Assembly: GCA_009377395.1 (NCBI GenBank)
Contig: WHUB01000002.1
Coordinates: 47,231 to 111,230, forward strand
Direction: 5' to 3'
Length of the DNA stretch: 64,000 nt
Origin: Actinophytocola sp.
GTDB taxonomy: Bacteria; Actinomycetota; Actinomycetes; Mycobacteriales; Pseudonocardiaceae
Shown: positions 23,992 to 31,724 of the stretch, in pieces
How the letters are laid out: each line of letters opens with the position of its first letter
Numbering within the stretch: the stretch's first letter is position 1
The notes under the pieces: generated by a model
Seen by the model: the letters and a program-made list of their open reading frames with translations, nothing else
What the model was told of the DNA's origin: nothing
The model's database searches: none
Translations under genes and position numbers: made by a program

Positions 23992-24720
23992 TCAGCCGCA
24001 GTCCTGCTTCTCGTTGACCAGTTGCAGGCGGCTGACCCGGTCGTCGGCGCCGATCGTCACCCGGTAGTAGCCACCGGCGCCGGTCGCGATGGTGTAGCGC
24101 GCCGCGGACCGGTCGACCGGGTAGCTGCGCTCCACCTGTTCCCTGGTCGAGCCGACCGAGACGCCCTCCGGGGTGCTCGCCGTGCTCGCGGTGACGACGG
24201 CGAGTCCGTCCTCGGCCGAGACCACGATGTCGCGCACCTCGCGGCCGGCCTCGGCCAGCCGGTACCGCGCGCAGCCGGTGGCCGGCGGCGCCGCGGGGTG
24301 GGCGAGCATGCCGGTCTGCCGGATCTCGGCGTACGACATGCCGAGCCGCAGCACGCCGTAGCCGCGCGGCCCGAGCCGCGTCGGCCTCGACGGCGCGAGC
24401 TGCCGTGCCATGACATCCGCCCCTGAGCGGGCTTCGGCCGCGGGCGGGGCGGACGTGGGTCGCGCGTCCTGTGCCAGCGATGACTCCGTGCCCGGCTGCG
24501 GAATCGCCAGCAGGACGCCGCCCGCGAGCGCGGCGGCGACGGCGAGCGAGCCGCCGGTCGCGTAGCCGATCTCGCGCCGCCTGCGCCTGCGCCGCGCGGC
24601 GGCCACGATGGCGTCCTTCGCCGCCGCCGTCGGCCGCAGCGCGAGCCGGTCGTCGGCGAGCGACGCGCGCAGGCCGTCGGTGAACTCGGCGAGTTCGGCG
24701 TCGTCGTCGTGCTCGGTCAC
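23992..24720 (-). CDS. Probable anti-sigma-like membrane protein paired with the SigE-family sigma factor
   Basis: The 242-residue protein starts at GTG 24720 (GGGAGG upstream), 13 bases after the sigma gene. A cytoplasmic N-terminus of about 50 residues (ELAEFTDGLRASLADDRLALRPTAAAKDAIVAAARRRRRRREIGYA) precedes one membrane helix (GGSLAVAAALAGGVLLAIP), with an exported domain of about 160 residues with two Cys (TGCARYR and KQDCG). This topology and the gene order fit an anti-sigma factor or sigma-linked sensor, although no zinc-binding HxxxCxxC is present. The exported part has repeated VRLGMSYAEI/GSTREQVERSYP elements of unknown function. Confidence 0.65.
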   Translation of the reverse strand: MTEHDDDAELAEFTDGLRASLADDRLALRPTAAAKDAIVAAARRRRRRREIGYATGGSLAVAAALAGGVLLAIPQPGTESSLAQDARPTSAPPAAEARSGADVMARQLAPSRPTRLGPRGYGVLRLGMSYAEIRQTGMLAHPAAPPATGCARYRLAEAGREVRDIVVSAEDGLAVVTASTASTPEGVSVGSTREQVERSYPVDRSAARYTIATGAGGYYRVTIGADDRVSRLQLVNEKQDCG

Positions 24721-24733
24721 GTCCGGCCTCCCT

Positions 24734-25231
24734 TCACCCGTCGCTCTCGATCGGCGTGCCGACCCGGGTCCGCAGCGTCGCGATCGCCTTGCTCGCCTGG
24801 CTCTTCACCGTTCCCGGACTGACCCCGAGCGAGTCGGCTATCTCGCTTTCGGAGAGTCCCTCGTAATAACGCAGCACGATGACGGCGCGTTGCCTCGGCG
24901 GCAACTGCCCGACCGCCCGCAGCAACGGCTCGTGCTCGAACGGGTCGGCCTCGGTGTAGCCGCGCTGCTCCGGGGTTTCGGCGACCAGCGTCTCCCGCTT
25001 GACGCGCCGCCACCTGCTGATGTGGGCGTTGGCCATCGACCGTCTGATGTAGGCGACCGGGTCGGTGGTCTTGCGGCGAACGCTGGGCCACCTCGAGCCG
25101 ATCTTCTCCAGCACGGTCTGCACCAGATCGCTGGCATCGTGCGGGTTTCCGGTGAGCACGTAGCCGTAGCGCAACAGCCCGGACAGCTCGGCCTCGACGA
25201 ACTCCCCGAAGTCCGCGAGGTCGCTTGCCAC
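24734..25231 (-). CDS. SigE-family RNA polymerase sigma-70 factor (ECF type)
   Basis: The 165-residue protein is a minimal sigma factor: region 2 (FGEFVEAELSGLLRYGYVLTGNPHDASDLVQTVLEKIG, AYIRRSMANAHISRWRR) and region 4 (LPPRQRAVIVLRYYEGLSESEIADSLGVSPGTVKSQASKAIATLR). It matches the actinobacterial SigE-family (TIGR02983-like) group, often controlled by a downstream membrane partner. GTG 25231 with GGGAGG upstream. Gaps of 13 bases to both neighbours suggest transcription together with the DUF5926 and membrane-protein genes. Target promoters are unknown. Confidence 0.92.
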   Translation of the reverse strand: MASDLADFGEFVEAELSGLLRYGYVLTGNPHDASDLVQTVLEKIGSRWPSVRRKTTDPVAYIRRSMANAHISRWRRVKRETLVAETPEQRGYTEADPFEHEPLLRAVGQLPPRQRAVIVLRYYEGLSESEIADSLGVSPGTVKSQASKAIATLRTRVGTPIESDG

Positions 25232-25244
25232 GAATGCCTCCCGG

Positions 25245-26129
25245 TCAGCGCAGCGTGAACTGCCGGCCGATCAGCCCGTCCCTCGCCCGGCGCTCGGCCG
25301 CGTCGAGTGGCTGCTCCGCCAGGCTCACCAGGGCCTCCTCCAGCCGCGCGCCGAGCTGCTTGGCGGGCTCGACCCACTCCCGCGCGTGCGCGTCGGGGTC
25401 GAGGTCCCACACCGGGACGAGCAGCCCATGCGCCCGGAACGACCCCGCGTAGCGGGACTCTTCGCCGAGCGCGAGCTCGCCCCGCACCGACAACCGTGCC
25501 AGCGCCTTGAGCACCTCGTTCTCGTCCTCCTGCCGCACCCAGCGCAGGTGCGCCTTCTCGCCCGCGTCCACCCAGTACGCGGCCGGGCCGATGCGCTCGG
25601 TCGGCTTGATCGCCTCGTTGGCCCGCTCCAGTGAGAGCGCGACCTCGCTGGTCGGCTCGGTGTCGGCGTCCATCCACCAGGAGAAGTCCTCGTGCAGCTG
25701 CGGCTCGAGCTCGGCGTCGGCGACGAGCAGGTCCTGCAGGCGCTCGTGCTCGCTCGGCTCGCTGGTGGTGTCCGGCGCGGCGAGCACGGCGCCGGGCTCG
25801 GCGTCGAGCACCCAGCGCAGCGAGCGGCCGACGTCCCGGCTCACGTCGGAGGAGCGGGTCTGCACCTGGAGGCCGACGAACCGCTCGCCGTCGGCGCGCA
25901 CCATCGCGGCGGCGGCACCGGGCAGCACGCTCGCCAGCGTGACCTGCTTGTCCCCGGCGTCGGCCAGCGTCAGCGGCGCGGTCGCCGACGGGACGAACTC
26001 CCGCAGCGCGATCAGCTCGGGCTCGGCGGCAAGCCCCTCGAACGGCCTGCCGACGAAGACGTCCCTGACCTTGCGGCGCCTGCCTTCCGCCCGGCGTTCC
26101 GTCCGTGCCTTCCGGGAACCCTTGCCCAC
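25245..26129 (-). CDS. DUF5926-type conserved actinobacterial protein
   Basis: The 294-residue soluble protein starts with a very basic segment (MGKGSRKARTERRAEGRRRKV), suggesting nucleic acid or ribosome contact, followed by a conserved alpha/beta region (VRDVFVGRPFEGLAAEPELIALREFVPSATAPL, PLHEDFSWW-like LHEDFSWWMDADTEP, RIGPAAYWVDAGEKAHLRWVRQEDE). I recognise the overall form as DUF5926; its function is unknown. GTG 26129 has a GGAGG site. It lies 13 bases ahead of the sigma factor gene and may share its transcript. Confidence 0.75.
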   Translation of the reverse strand: MGKGSRKARTERRAEGRRRKVRDVFVGRPFEGLAAEPELIALREFVPSATAPLTLADAGDKQVTLASVLPGAAAAMVRADGERFVGLQVQTRSSDVSRDVGRSLRWVLDAEPGAVLAAPDTTSEPSEHERLQDLLVADAELEPQLHEDFSWWMDADTEPTSEVALSLERANEAIKPTERIGPAAYWVDAGEKAHLRWVRQEDENEVLKALARLSVRGELALGEESRYAGSFRAHGLLVPVWDLDPDAHAREWVEPAKQLGARLEEALVSLAEQPLDAAERRARDGLIGRQFTLR

Positions 26130-26183
26130 GTCGGTCCTCCTCGCGACAAAGTTCGAGTGCGCTGGTGAGACGCTACCCGGCGG

Positions 26184-27212
26184 CTATCTGCTCGCCCCGG
26201 CAGGGCGCGCCGTACGTGGCTCGGGCGCCGGTGCGCCGCGCACCCCCACCACCCTGAGCCGCCGCAACGAGCCAAGGTGCCTCGGTTCGAGCAGCGCCAT
26301 CACCCTGCGGATCACCAGCACGGTCAGCACGGCGAGCGTGGCGGCGGCCAGCTCGGTCGACGCGGTCAGCACCACGGCGTCGGCCTGTTGTTGCAGGCCT
26401 TCGCGAGCGCGCCAGATCGCGGTCACCACGACGAGCACGCCGTTGCCGACCCAGGCGACCCACCACAGCAGCACCTGCCACGACGGCCGCATCCGCGCGC
26501 TGGGGCCGTTGCCGAGCGCGGCGTGTTCCAGCTCGACGAGCACCGGGCCCCCGAGCACGAGACCCACCGTGACCACGACGAGCGCCACCGCTGGCATCAG
26601 GGTCACGGCGACGGCCGACAGCGCCGGAACCAGCGAGAGGAGCCAGAGCAGGCCGAGCGCGAGTCCGACTGCGGGCCACGGCCCGAAGATGCGCAGCACG
26701 ACGCCGAACATCGAACGAGGCGGCTGATAGCCGAAGCGCCGGGCGGCCACCGTCCGGGCGAGCACGAACCAGCCGAACGTCATGATCACGGCGGCGAGCG
26801 AGAGCAGCGGCACCGTCGCCAGGTACCCCCACACCACGAGCCGGTCGGAGACGCCGACCGCGGTCGCGCTCAGCGCGGTCTCCCTGCTCTGCACCAGCAG
26901 CGCGTAGCGCCACAGCTCCGCGGCGCCCGCCAGCGCGGTGAACACCGCGAGCACGAGCAGCACCACCGTGGCGCCGACGCCGACGGTGCGCTGCGCCGCC
27001 GCCGGGTCCGGCGCGCTGCTCGCGGTGCCCGGCACATGCGTCGGCAGCCGCCAGATCAGGTTGGGAAAGCCCCACCTCGGCGGCGCCGGGTAGGACGGCG
27101 GGCCGGTGTAGGGCGGCTCATGGCGCGGCGTCGCCGGCTGCGCGTCGGGGCGAGGTGGCGTGACCGCCACCCACCTGACCGCGCCGCCCCGGCGCTGCCG
27201 AGCGTCCGCCAT
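26184..27212 (-). CDS. DUF4328-like multi-pass membrane protein
   Basis: The 342-residue protein has a Pro-rich cytoplasmic N-terminus of about 70 residues, then about six hydrophobic helices (VVLLVLAVFTALAGAAELWRYALLV, YLATVPLLSLAAVIMTFGWFVLAR, VGLALGLLWLLSLVPALSAVAV, WQVLLWWVAWVGNGVLVVVTAIW, and others). The pattern FGWFVLARTVAARRFGY and the WWxAW segment suit DUF4328 proteins. It ends with a basic tail. ATG 27212 lies three bases after the rhodanese stop, so the two are co-transcribed. Function unknown. Confidence 0.7.
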   Translation of the reverse strand: MADARQRRGGAVRWVAVTPPRPDAQPATPRHEPPYTGPPSYPAPPRWGFPNLIWRLPTHVPGTASSAPDPAAAQRTVGVGATVVLLVLAVFTALAGAAELWRYALLVQSRETALSATAVGVSDRLVVWGYLATVPLLSLAAVIMTFGWFVLARTVAARRFGYQPPRSMFGVVLRIFGPWPAVGLALGLLWLLSLVPALSAVAVTLMPAVALVVVTVGLVLGGPVLVELEHAALGNGPSARMRPSWQVLLWWVAWVGNGVLVVVTAIWRAREGLQQQADAVVLTASTELAAATLAVLTVLVIRRVMALLEPRHLGSLRRLRVVGVRGAPAPEPRTARPAGASR

Positions 27213-27215
27213 GGC

Positions 27216-27566
27216 TCACAGCACCGTGGGATCGGCACCCGTGTGGTCGTTGACCATGTCCCTGCCCTCGGTCTGCCACGACTTCATGCCGCCGGCGACA
27301 TTGACCGCCTCGAAACCGTTGGCGTTGAGGAACGCCGTCGCCTGCTCGGAGCGGCCGCCGGTGCGGCACACCACGTAGATCGGCTGGTCGTCCGGCAGCT
27401 CGCTCAGCTCGCCCAGCCGGGCGGGCACGTCCCGCAGCGGGATGTGCAGCGCGTCGGGAGCGTGGCCGGCGGCCCATTCGTCCGGCTCGCGCACGTCGAG
27501 CAGCGCGAGGCCGGAGTGCGGCAGGTCGGACACCGATGCGGTGGGTACGTCTTCTGCGAACAGCAC
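27216..27566 (-). CDS. Single-domain rhodanese-like sulfurtransferase
   Basis: The 116-residue protein is one rhodanese domain: LALLDVREPDEWAAGHAPDALHIPL and the active loop YVVCRTGGRSEQAT with the catalytic Cys, ending AVNVAGGMKSWQTEG. It can carry persulfide sulfur or act as a redox partner in the cytoplasm. The track fuses it to a 673-residue shadow ORF over the symporter; I place the start at GTG 27566, which has only a weak Shine-Dalgarno. It follows the symporter by 47 bases and precedes the DUF4328 gene by three. Confidence 0.85.
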   Translation of the reverse strand: MLFAEDVPTASVSDLPHSGLALLDVREPDEWAAGHAPDALHIPLRDVPARLGELSELPDDQPIYVVCRTGGRSEQATAFLNANGFEAVNVAGGMKSWQTEGRDMVNDHTGADPTVL

Positions 27567-27613
27567 ACTCCGATGGTGCCACGACCACCCGTTTCCTGCG
27601 CGTGAGCCGGAGG

Positions 27614-29407
27614 TTACCTGCGGTGCCTGCCCTGGCCGTGGCTGAGGCGGATGCGCTCCTCGGCGCGGCCGTAGCGCGGGATCGCGGCGTCGGTCACGAA
27701 GCCGAGCCGGTCGGGGGCGTGCATGCGCAGCATGAACGAGTTGACCATCGTCGTCTCCGCCTGCCTGCTCGCCAGGCTGACCAGCACCGTGACGACGAAC
27801 GCCGCGGGCACCGACAGCAGCGCGGGCCGCTCGACGAGCACCGGCGCCCAGCCGCCGGTGTAGTCGCTCACGATGTCGAGCGCGAGCGCGGCGAGCACGG
27901 CGAGCCCGCCGATGGCCATGCCCGCCGCGGCGCCCTTCGCGGTCAGCCCGCGCCACCAGATGCCGAGCACGAGCACCGGGCAGAACGTCGACGCAGCGAG
28001 CGCGAACGCGATCGCGATGCTGTGCGCGATGTCGGGATGCCGTGGCAGCAGCGACAGCCCGAGCGCGGCCAGCGCCAGCAGCACGGCGGCCACCCGGAAG
28101 TCGCGCACCCGCTCCGGCATCAGGTCGGCGGAGATCACCCCGGCGACGCTGTACACCAGCCCGGACGTCGCGGCAAGGAACGCCGAGAACACCCCGGCCA
28201 CGACGACGGTGGCGATCAGCTGGCCACCGAGCCCCGGCAGCATCGCCGTCGGCAGCAGCAGCACGGCGGCGTCGGTTCTGCCGGTGATGAGCAGCTGCGG
28301 CACGTAGAGCCGCGACAGCGCGCCGAGCAACGTCGGGAACAGGTAGAACAGCCCGATCAACAGCACGACGTGCAGCGTGGTGCGGCGCGCCGCTCTGCCG
28401 TCCGGGTTGGTGTAGAACCGCGCCAGGATGTGCGGCAGCCCCATGGTGCCGAGCAGCAGCGCGGTGAGCAGCGAGTAGGTGCCGAGCAGGTCCCAGGTGC
28501 CGTCGTTGCCCGGCGCCAGCCAGTCGGTGTTGTCCGCGGGCGCCTCGGCCACGATCGGCGTCGGCGTGCCCTCGGCGAGCCGCAGCGTGGTGCCCGCGGC
28601 GACCTGGTGCGGCACCTCGGCCGACCACAGCACCTCGCCGTCGGCGGGAGCGCCGTCGACCACGCCCTCGGCGTGGAGCCTCGTCGGCGCGTCGACCTCG
28701 AGCGTGACCGGCGTGTCGACGGTGACGGTGGTGTCCGACGGCAGTGTCGGCGGCGCGGCCGTGCCCAGCCCGGTCGCCGCCTGGCCGCCGGTGCCGATGA
28801 ACACGACGCACAGCGCCAGCGTCGGCACCGCGATCGCGAACAGCTTGAGCCAGTACTGGAACGCCTGCGCCAGCGTCGTCGCCCGCATCCCGCCGCCGAG
28901 CACGGTCACCAGCACGACGCCGATGACGGCGGCCGGGCCCGCCCAGCCGGGAATCGGCAGCAGCGCCGTCACCGCGAGCTGCGCGCCCTGGAGCTGCGGC
29001 ACCAGGTAGAGCAGTGCGATCAGCACGGTGATGAGACTCGCGAACCAGCGGATGCCGCGCGAGCCGAGCCTGCCCTCGACGAAGTCGGGCAGCGTGTAGG
29101 CGCCGCTTCGCCGCAGCGGGGCGGCGACGAACAGCATCAGCACCAGGTACCCGGCGGTGAAGCCGATCGGATACCAGAGGGCGTCCGCGCCGTCGGCCAG
29201 GATCGCGCCCGCGATGCCGAGGAACGACGCCGCGCACAGGTACTCGCCGGAGACGGCGGCGGCGTTGCGGCGGGACCGGACCGTCCGGCGCGCCATGTCG
29301 AAGTCCTGCGCGGCGTTCTGCAGGGTGGTCGGCCTACGGCCGAGGTAGAAGGCGACGACCGCCACGAGCCCGGCCACGCTCGCGGCCGTGATCTGCCAAC
29401 CTGTCAT
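27614..29407 (-). CDS. Solute:sodium symporter, cation/acetate (ActP-like) type
   Basis: The 597-residue transporter has the 13-helix sodium:solute symporter fold: SGEYLCAASFLGIAGAILADGADALWYPIGFTAGYLVL, the conserved GGMRATTLAQAFQYWLKL, LPHILARFYTNPDGRAARRTT (family signature) and AGVFSAFLAATSGLVYSVAGVISADL. Between two helices lies an exported insert of about 110 residues rich in Thr/Val/Asp (TLPSDTTVTVDTPVTLEVDAPTRL to DNTDWLAPGNDGTW). Close relatives import acetate, propionate or pyruvate. It is the last gene of a minus-strand cluster with a small two-helix protein, a LytTR regulator and a LytS-type kinase, so these probably control and assist it. Confidence 0.9.
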   Translation of the reverse strand: MTGWQITAASVAGLVAVVAFYLGRRPTTLQNAAQDFDMARRTVRSRRNAAAVSGEYLCAASFLGIAGAILADGADALWYPIGFTAGYLVLMLFVAAPLRRSGAYTLPDFVEGRLGSRGIRWFASLITVLIALLYLVPQLQGAQLAVTALLPIPGWAGPAAVIGVVLVTVLGGGMRATTLAQAFQYWLKLFAIAVPTLALCVVFIGTGGQAATGLGTAAPPTLPSDTTVTVDTPVTLEVDAPTRLHAEGVVDGAPADGEVLWSAEVPHQVAAGTTLRLAEGTPTPIVAEAPADNTDWLAPGNDGTWDLLGTYSLLTALLLGTMGLPHILARFYTNPDGRAARRTTLHVVLLIGLFYLFPTLLGALSRLYVPQLLITGRTDAAVLLLPTAMLPGLGGQLIATVVVAGVFSAFLAATSGLVYSVAGVISADLMPERVRDFRVAAVLLALAALGLSLLPRHPDIAHSIAIAFALAASTFCPVLVLGIWWRGLTAKGAAAGMAIGGLAVLAALALDIVSDYTGGWAPVLVERPALLSVPAAFVVTVLVSLASRQAETTMVNSFMLRMHAPDRLGFVTDAAIPRYGRAEERIRLSHGQGRHRR

Positions 29408-29415
29408 CGCCTGTG

Positions 29416-29931
29416 TCAGTTCTCGATCATGTCGACAAACTCGCGTTCGTGCCGCTCGGACAGCCGTTCGTAGACGATGCCGATCACGAACAGCACCGGC
29501 GTCAAGAAGACTCCCAAAATCAGCCAGGCGATGGGGACACCCACAACGGTGAATGACGCCAATTCGGGGAGCCGCCAGAACAACAGCGGCAGCCCGCCGA
29601 TGAGCAGCACCAGGGCCGCCGCGAACACGACGCTCCAGCGCAGCAGCGCGTTGATCAGGTCTCTGATCAACATCTCGCCCCAGCTCGTCTGCTCGGCGAG
29701 CTCGAGTCGCGACCGCAGCGACTGTGGCGGCGCGCTCTGCGGTCCGCTGAGCACGACCCGCTGCCGCTTCGGCTTCGTCGGCTGGTCGAGCTCGCCCTTC
29801 AGATGGGAGGGCGTGCCGGGAACGCGTTCGACCGTCGCGGCACGGACCGGGCGCATCGACGGCCTGCTCCTGCCGAGCGTCGGGTCCGGACTTCTCACCC
29901 GTTTGCGATGCGATGGCGCTCCGTCGGACAT
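29416..29931 (-). CDS. Small two-helix membrane protein preceding the symporter
   Basis: The 171-residue protein has a long basic, Pro/Ser-rich cytoplasmic tail (about 85 residues), two hydrophobic helices (LLRWSVVFAAALVLLIGGLPLLFW and VVGVPIAWLILGVFLTPVLFVIGIVYERL) and a charged C-terminus. It starts five bases after the LytTR regulator gene and ends eight bases before the symporter. Its form and position resemble the DUF485 protein that precedes ActP in other bacteria, so it may be an accessory subunit; that is inference. The long N-terminal tail is not usual for DUF485. Confidence 0.75.
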   Translation of the reverse strand: MSDGAPSHRKRVRSPDPTLGRSRPSMRPVRAATVERVPGTPSHLKGELDQPTKPKRQRVVLSGPQSAPPQSLRSRLELAEQTSWGEMLIRDLINALLRWSVVFAAALVLLIGGLPLLFWRLPELASFTVVGVPIAWLILGVFLTPVLFVIGIVYERLSERHEREFVDMIEN

Positions 29932-29936
29932 GCCCG

Positions 29937-30755
29937 TCAGCCGTTTCTCACACTGCCGGTGAGTCTGTCCTTCAGCTCCCGGGTGTGGCGCCGCGACACC
30001 GGCAGCACCTTGTCGCCGTTGCCGAGGACGACCTGGTACCCGCCCTGCCCCATGCGCAGCTCGGTGATCAGCCGCAGCGCGACGAGGTAGGAGCGGTGGA
30101 TCCGCACGAACCCCGCCCTGCCCCAGCGTTCCTCGAGCTGGGCGAGCGGAATGCGGACGAGGTGCGAGGCGCCGTCGGTGGTGTAGAGCCGGGCGTAGTC
30201 GCCCTGCGCCTCGACCCACCGCACCTGCGCGCGCTGGATCAGCTTGGTCGTGCCCGCCAGCTCGACCGGGATGACCTCGTCGTCACCGGGCATCAGCCGC
30301 TCGTCCGCCGCGCCGTCGTCCGGCCGTTCCCGCAGCTTCTCGAGCACCCTGTCGATCGACTTGTCCAGCCGGGGCTGCTCGTACGGCTTGAGGATGTAGT
30401 CGATCGCACCGAGATCGAAGGCGTTGACCGCCTCGTCGGTGTGGCCGCTGACGAACACGAGCAACGGCGCCGGATTGAGCGCGGCGAACACCCGCGCCAT
30501 CTCCATGCCGGTGAGTCCTGGCATGTGGATGTCGGCGAACACGACGTCCACCGGCGGCAGGCCGCTGGCCTTGCGTTCTTCCAGGATCGGGTGGCCGTAG
30601 GAGATGAACCGCAGCGCCTCGGACGCGTCCACCGCGTTGAAGATCTTGCCGACGTGCGGGTTGTTCTCCAGCCGGTGCGTCAGCATCTCCATGCCGGGCT
30701 CTTCGTCGTCCACGGCGAGGACGACGAGCCTCCTGGTGTCGTCTTGAGTACTCAC
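29937..30755 (-). CDS. LytTR-family response regulator
   Basis: The 272-residue protein has a receiver domain (VVLAVDDEEPGMEML, phospho-acceptor Asp in VVFADIHMPGLTGMEMARV, FVSGHTDEAVNAFDLGAIDYILKPY) and a C-terminal LytTR DNA-binding domain (VRWVEAQGDYARLYT, RIPLAQLEERWGRAGFVRIHRSYLVAL, VLPVSRRHTRELKDRL). It should bind direct repeats near target promoters such as the symporter operon. I use GTG 30755 (VSTQDDTRRL); upstream TTG and ATG alternatives at 30788 and 30767 add 4-11 residues. Its likely cognate kinase lies two genes upstream, with an SppA gene in between. Confidence 0.92.
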   Translation of the reverse strand: MSTQDDTRRLVVLAVDDEEPGMEMLTHRLENNPHVGKIFNAVDASEALRFISYGHPILEERKASGLPPVDVVFADIHMPGLTGMEMARVFAALNPAPLLVFVSGHTDEAVNAFDLGAIDYILKPYEQPRLDKSIDRVLEKLRERPDDGAADERLMPGDDEVIPVELAGTTKLIQRAQVRWVEAQGDYARLYTTDGASHLVRIPLAQLEERWGRAGFVRIHRSYLVALRLITELRMGQGGYQVVLGNGDKVLPVSRRHTRELKDRLTGSVRNG

Positions 30756-30830
30756 AGTAACTAGCATCCTGCCTAGTACCGCAGGCAATGTCCAGAGTGA
30801 AATCAGGACCCTGGCGCCTGTCGCTTTCTG

Positions 30831-31685
30831 TTACAAACCGAACCTCGACCAGGTCGATCGCTGCTCGATCGCGTTGACCAACGCGGTGGCGCCCGCCGCG
30901 GCGGGACCGCCGAGACCGATCCGCGCGAGCAGCGGTTTCTTCGGCTCGGCGACCGTGATCTCGGCGTCGGGAAAACGCTTGCCGACGACCTCGCGCATCG
31001 TGCCGATGCCGTCGATGAGGCCCAGTTCCTCTGCCTTGGGGCCGAGCCAGATGTCACCGCTGAACAGGCCGGGATCGTCGGCGAGCTTGTCGCCGCGTCG
31101 CTCCCGCACCCACTCGCCGAAGAGCTGGTGGAGCTGTTCGTGCATGTTCTTGAGCCAGGCCACGTCCGCCGGGTCCTCCGGCTGGAACGGGTCGAGCCGC
31201 CGCTTGTTCTCGCCCGCAGTGTACAGCCTGCGCTCGATGCCGAACCGTTCGATCAGCTGCGAGAAGCCGAAGCCGCCGCTGACGACGCCGATCGAGCCGA
31301 CCATGGACGTCCGGTGCGCGTAGATCTCGTCGGCAGCGCAGGCGAGCCAGTAGCCACCCGAGGCGGCGACGTCCTCGCAGAACGCGAGCACCGGCACCTG
31401 CTTGTCCGCCGCCAGCTCGCGGATGCGCTCCGCGATCAGCCCCGACTGCGTCGCCGCGCCGCCGGGCGAGTTGACCAGCAGGGCGACCGCCTTGAGCCGG
31501 TCGTGGCCGAACGCCCGGGTCAGCGCGGACTCGACCGAGGAGACGTTGAGCGTTCCCCTGCCGAACGGCGTGCTGTGCGGGGTGATGACGCCGTGCAGCT
31601 TGACCACGGAGACGACGTCGGTCTTGTCGGTGCGTTCGGCGATCTTCTTGGGCAGGTGGGAGGACAGTCGTTCGGTCACGCTCAT
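30831..31685 (-). CDS. sppA: S49-family peptidase, SppA-like
   Basis: The 284-residue protein has the single-domain SppA core: VVKLHGVITP, ALLVNSPGGAATQS, CEDVAASGGYWLACAADEIYAHRTSMVGSIGVV with nucleophile Ser109, and ENKRRLDPFQP with general-base Lys161, the 52-residue spacing seen in Bacillus SppA. It lacks an N-terminal membrane helix, having instead a short charged start (MSVTERLSSHLPKK), so it may be peripheral or cytoplasmic. SppA enzymes degrade cleaved signal peptides. The gene sits between the LytS-type kinase and LytTR regulator genes, all on one strand, which is unusual. Confidence 0.9.
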   Translation of the reverse strand: MSVTERLSSHLPKKIAERTDKTDVVSVVKLHGVITPHSTPFGRGTLNVSSVESALTRAFGHDRLKAVALLVNSPGGAATQSGLIAERIRELAADKQVPVLAFCEDVAASGGYWLACAADEIYAHRTSMVGSIGVVSGGFGFSQLIERFGIERRLYTAGENKRRLDPFQPEDPADVAWLKNMHEQLHQLFGEWVRERRGDKLADDPGLFSGDIWLGPKAEELGLIDGIGTMREVVGKRFPDAEITVAEPKKPLLARIGLGGPAAAGATALVNAIEQRSTWSRFGL

Positions 31686-31724
31686 GCGCCCCAGCCTAGC
31701 CACGACAAGCCGCGGACGCCGGGA

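Noticed and set aside
27216-29237. 673-residue minus-strand ORF
   Set aside because: It fuses an Arg-rich shadow of the symporter gene to the real rhodanese domain. The rhodanese starts at GTG 27566.
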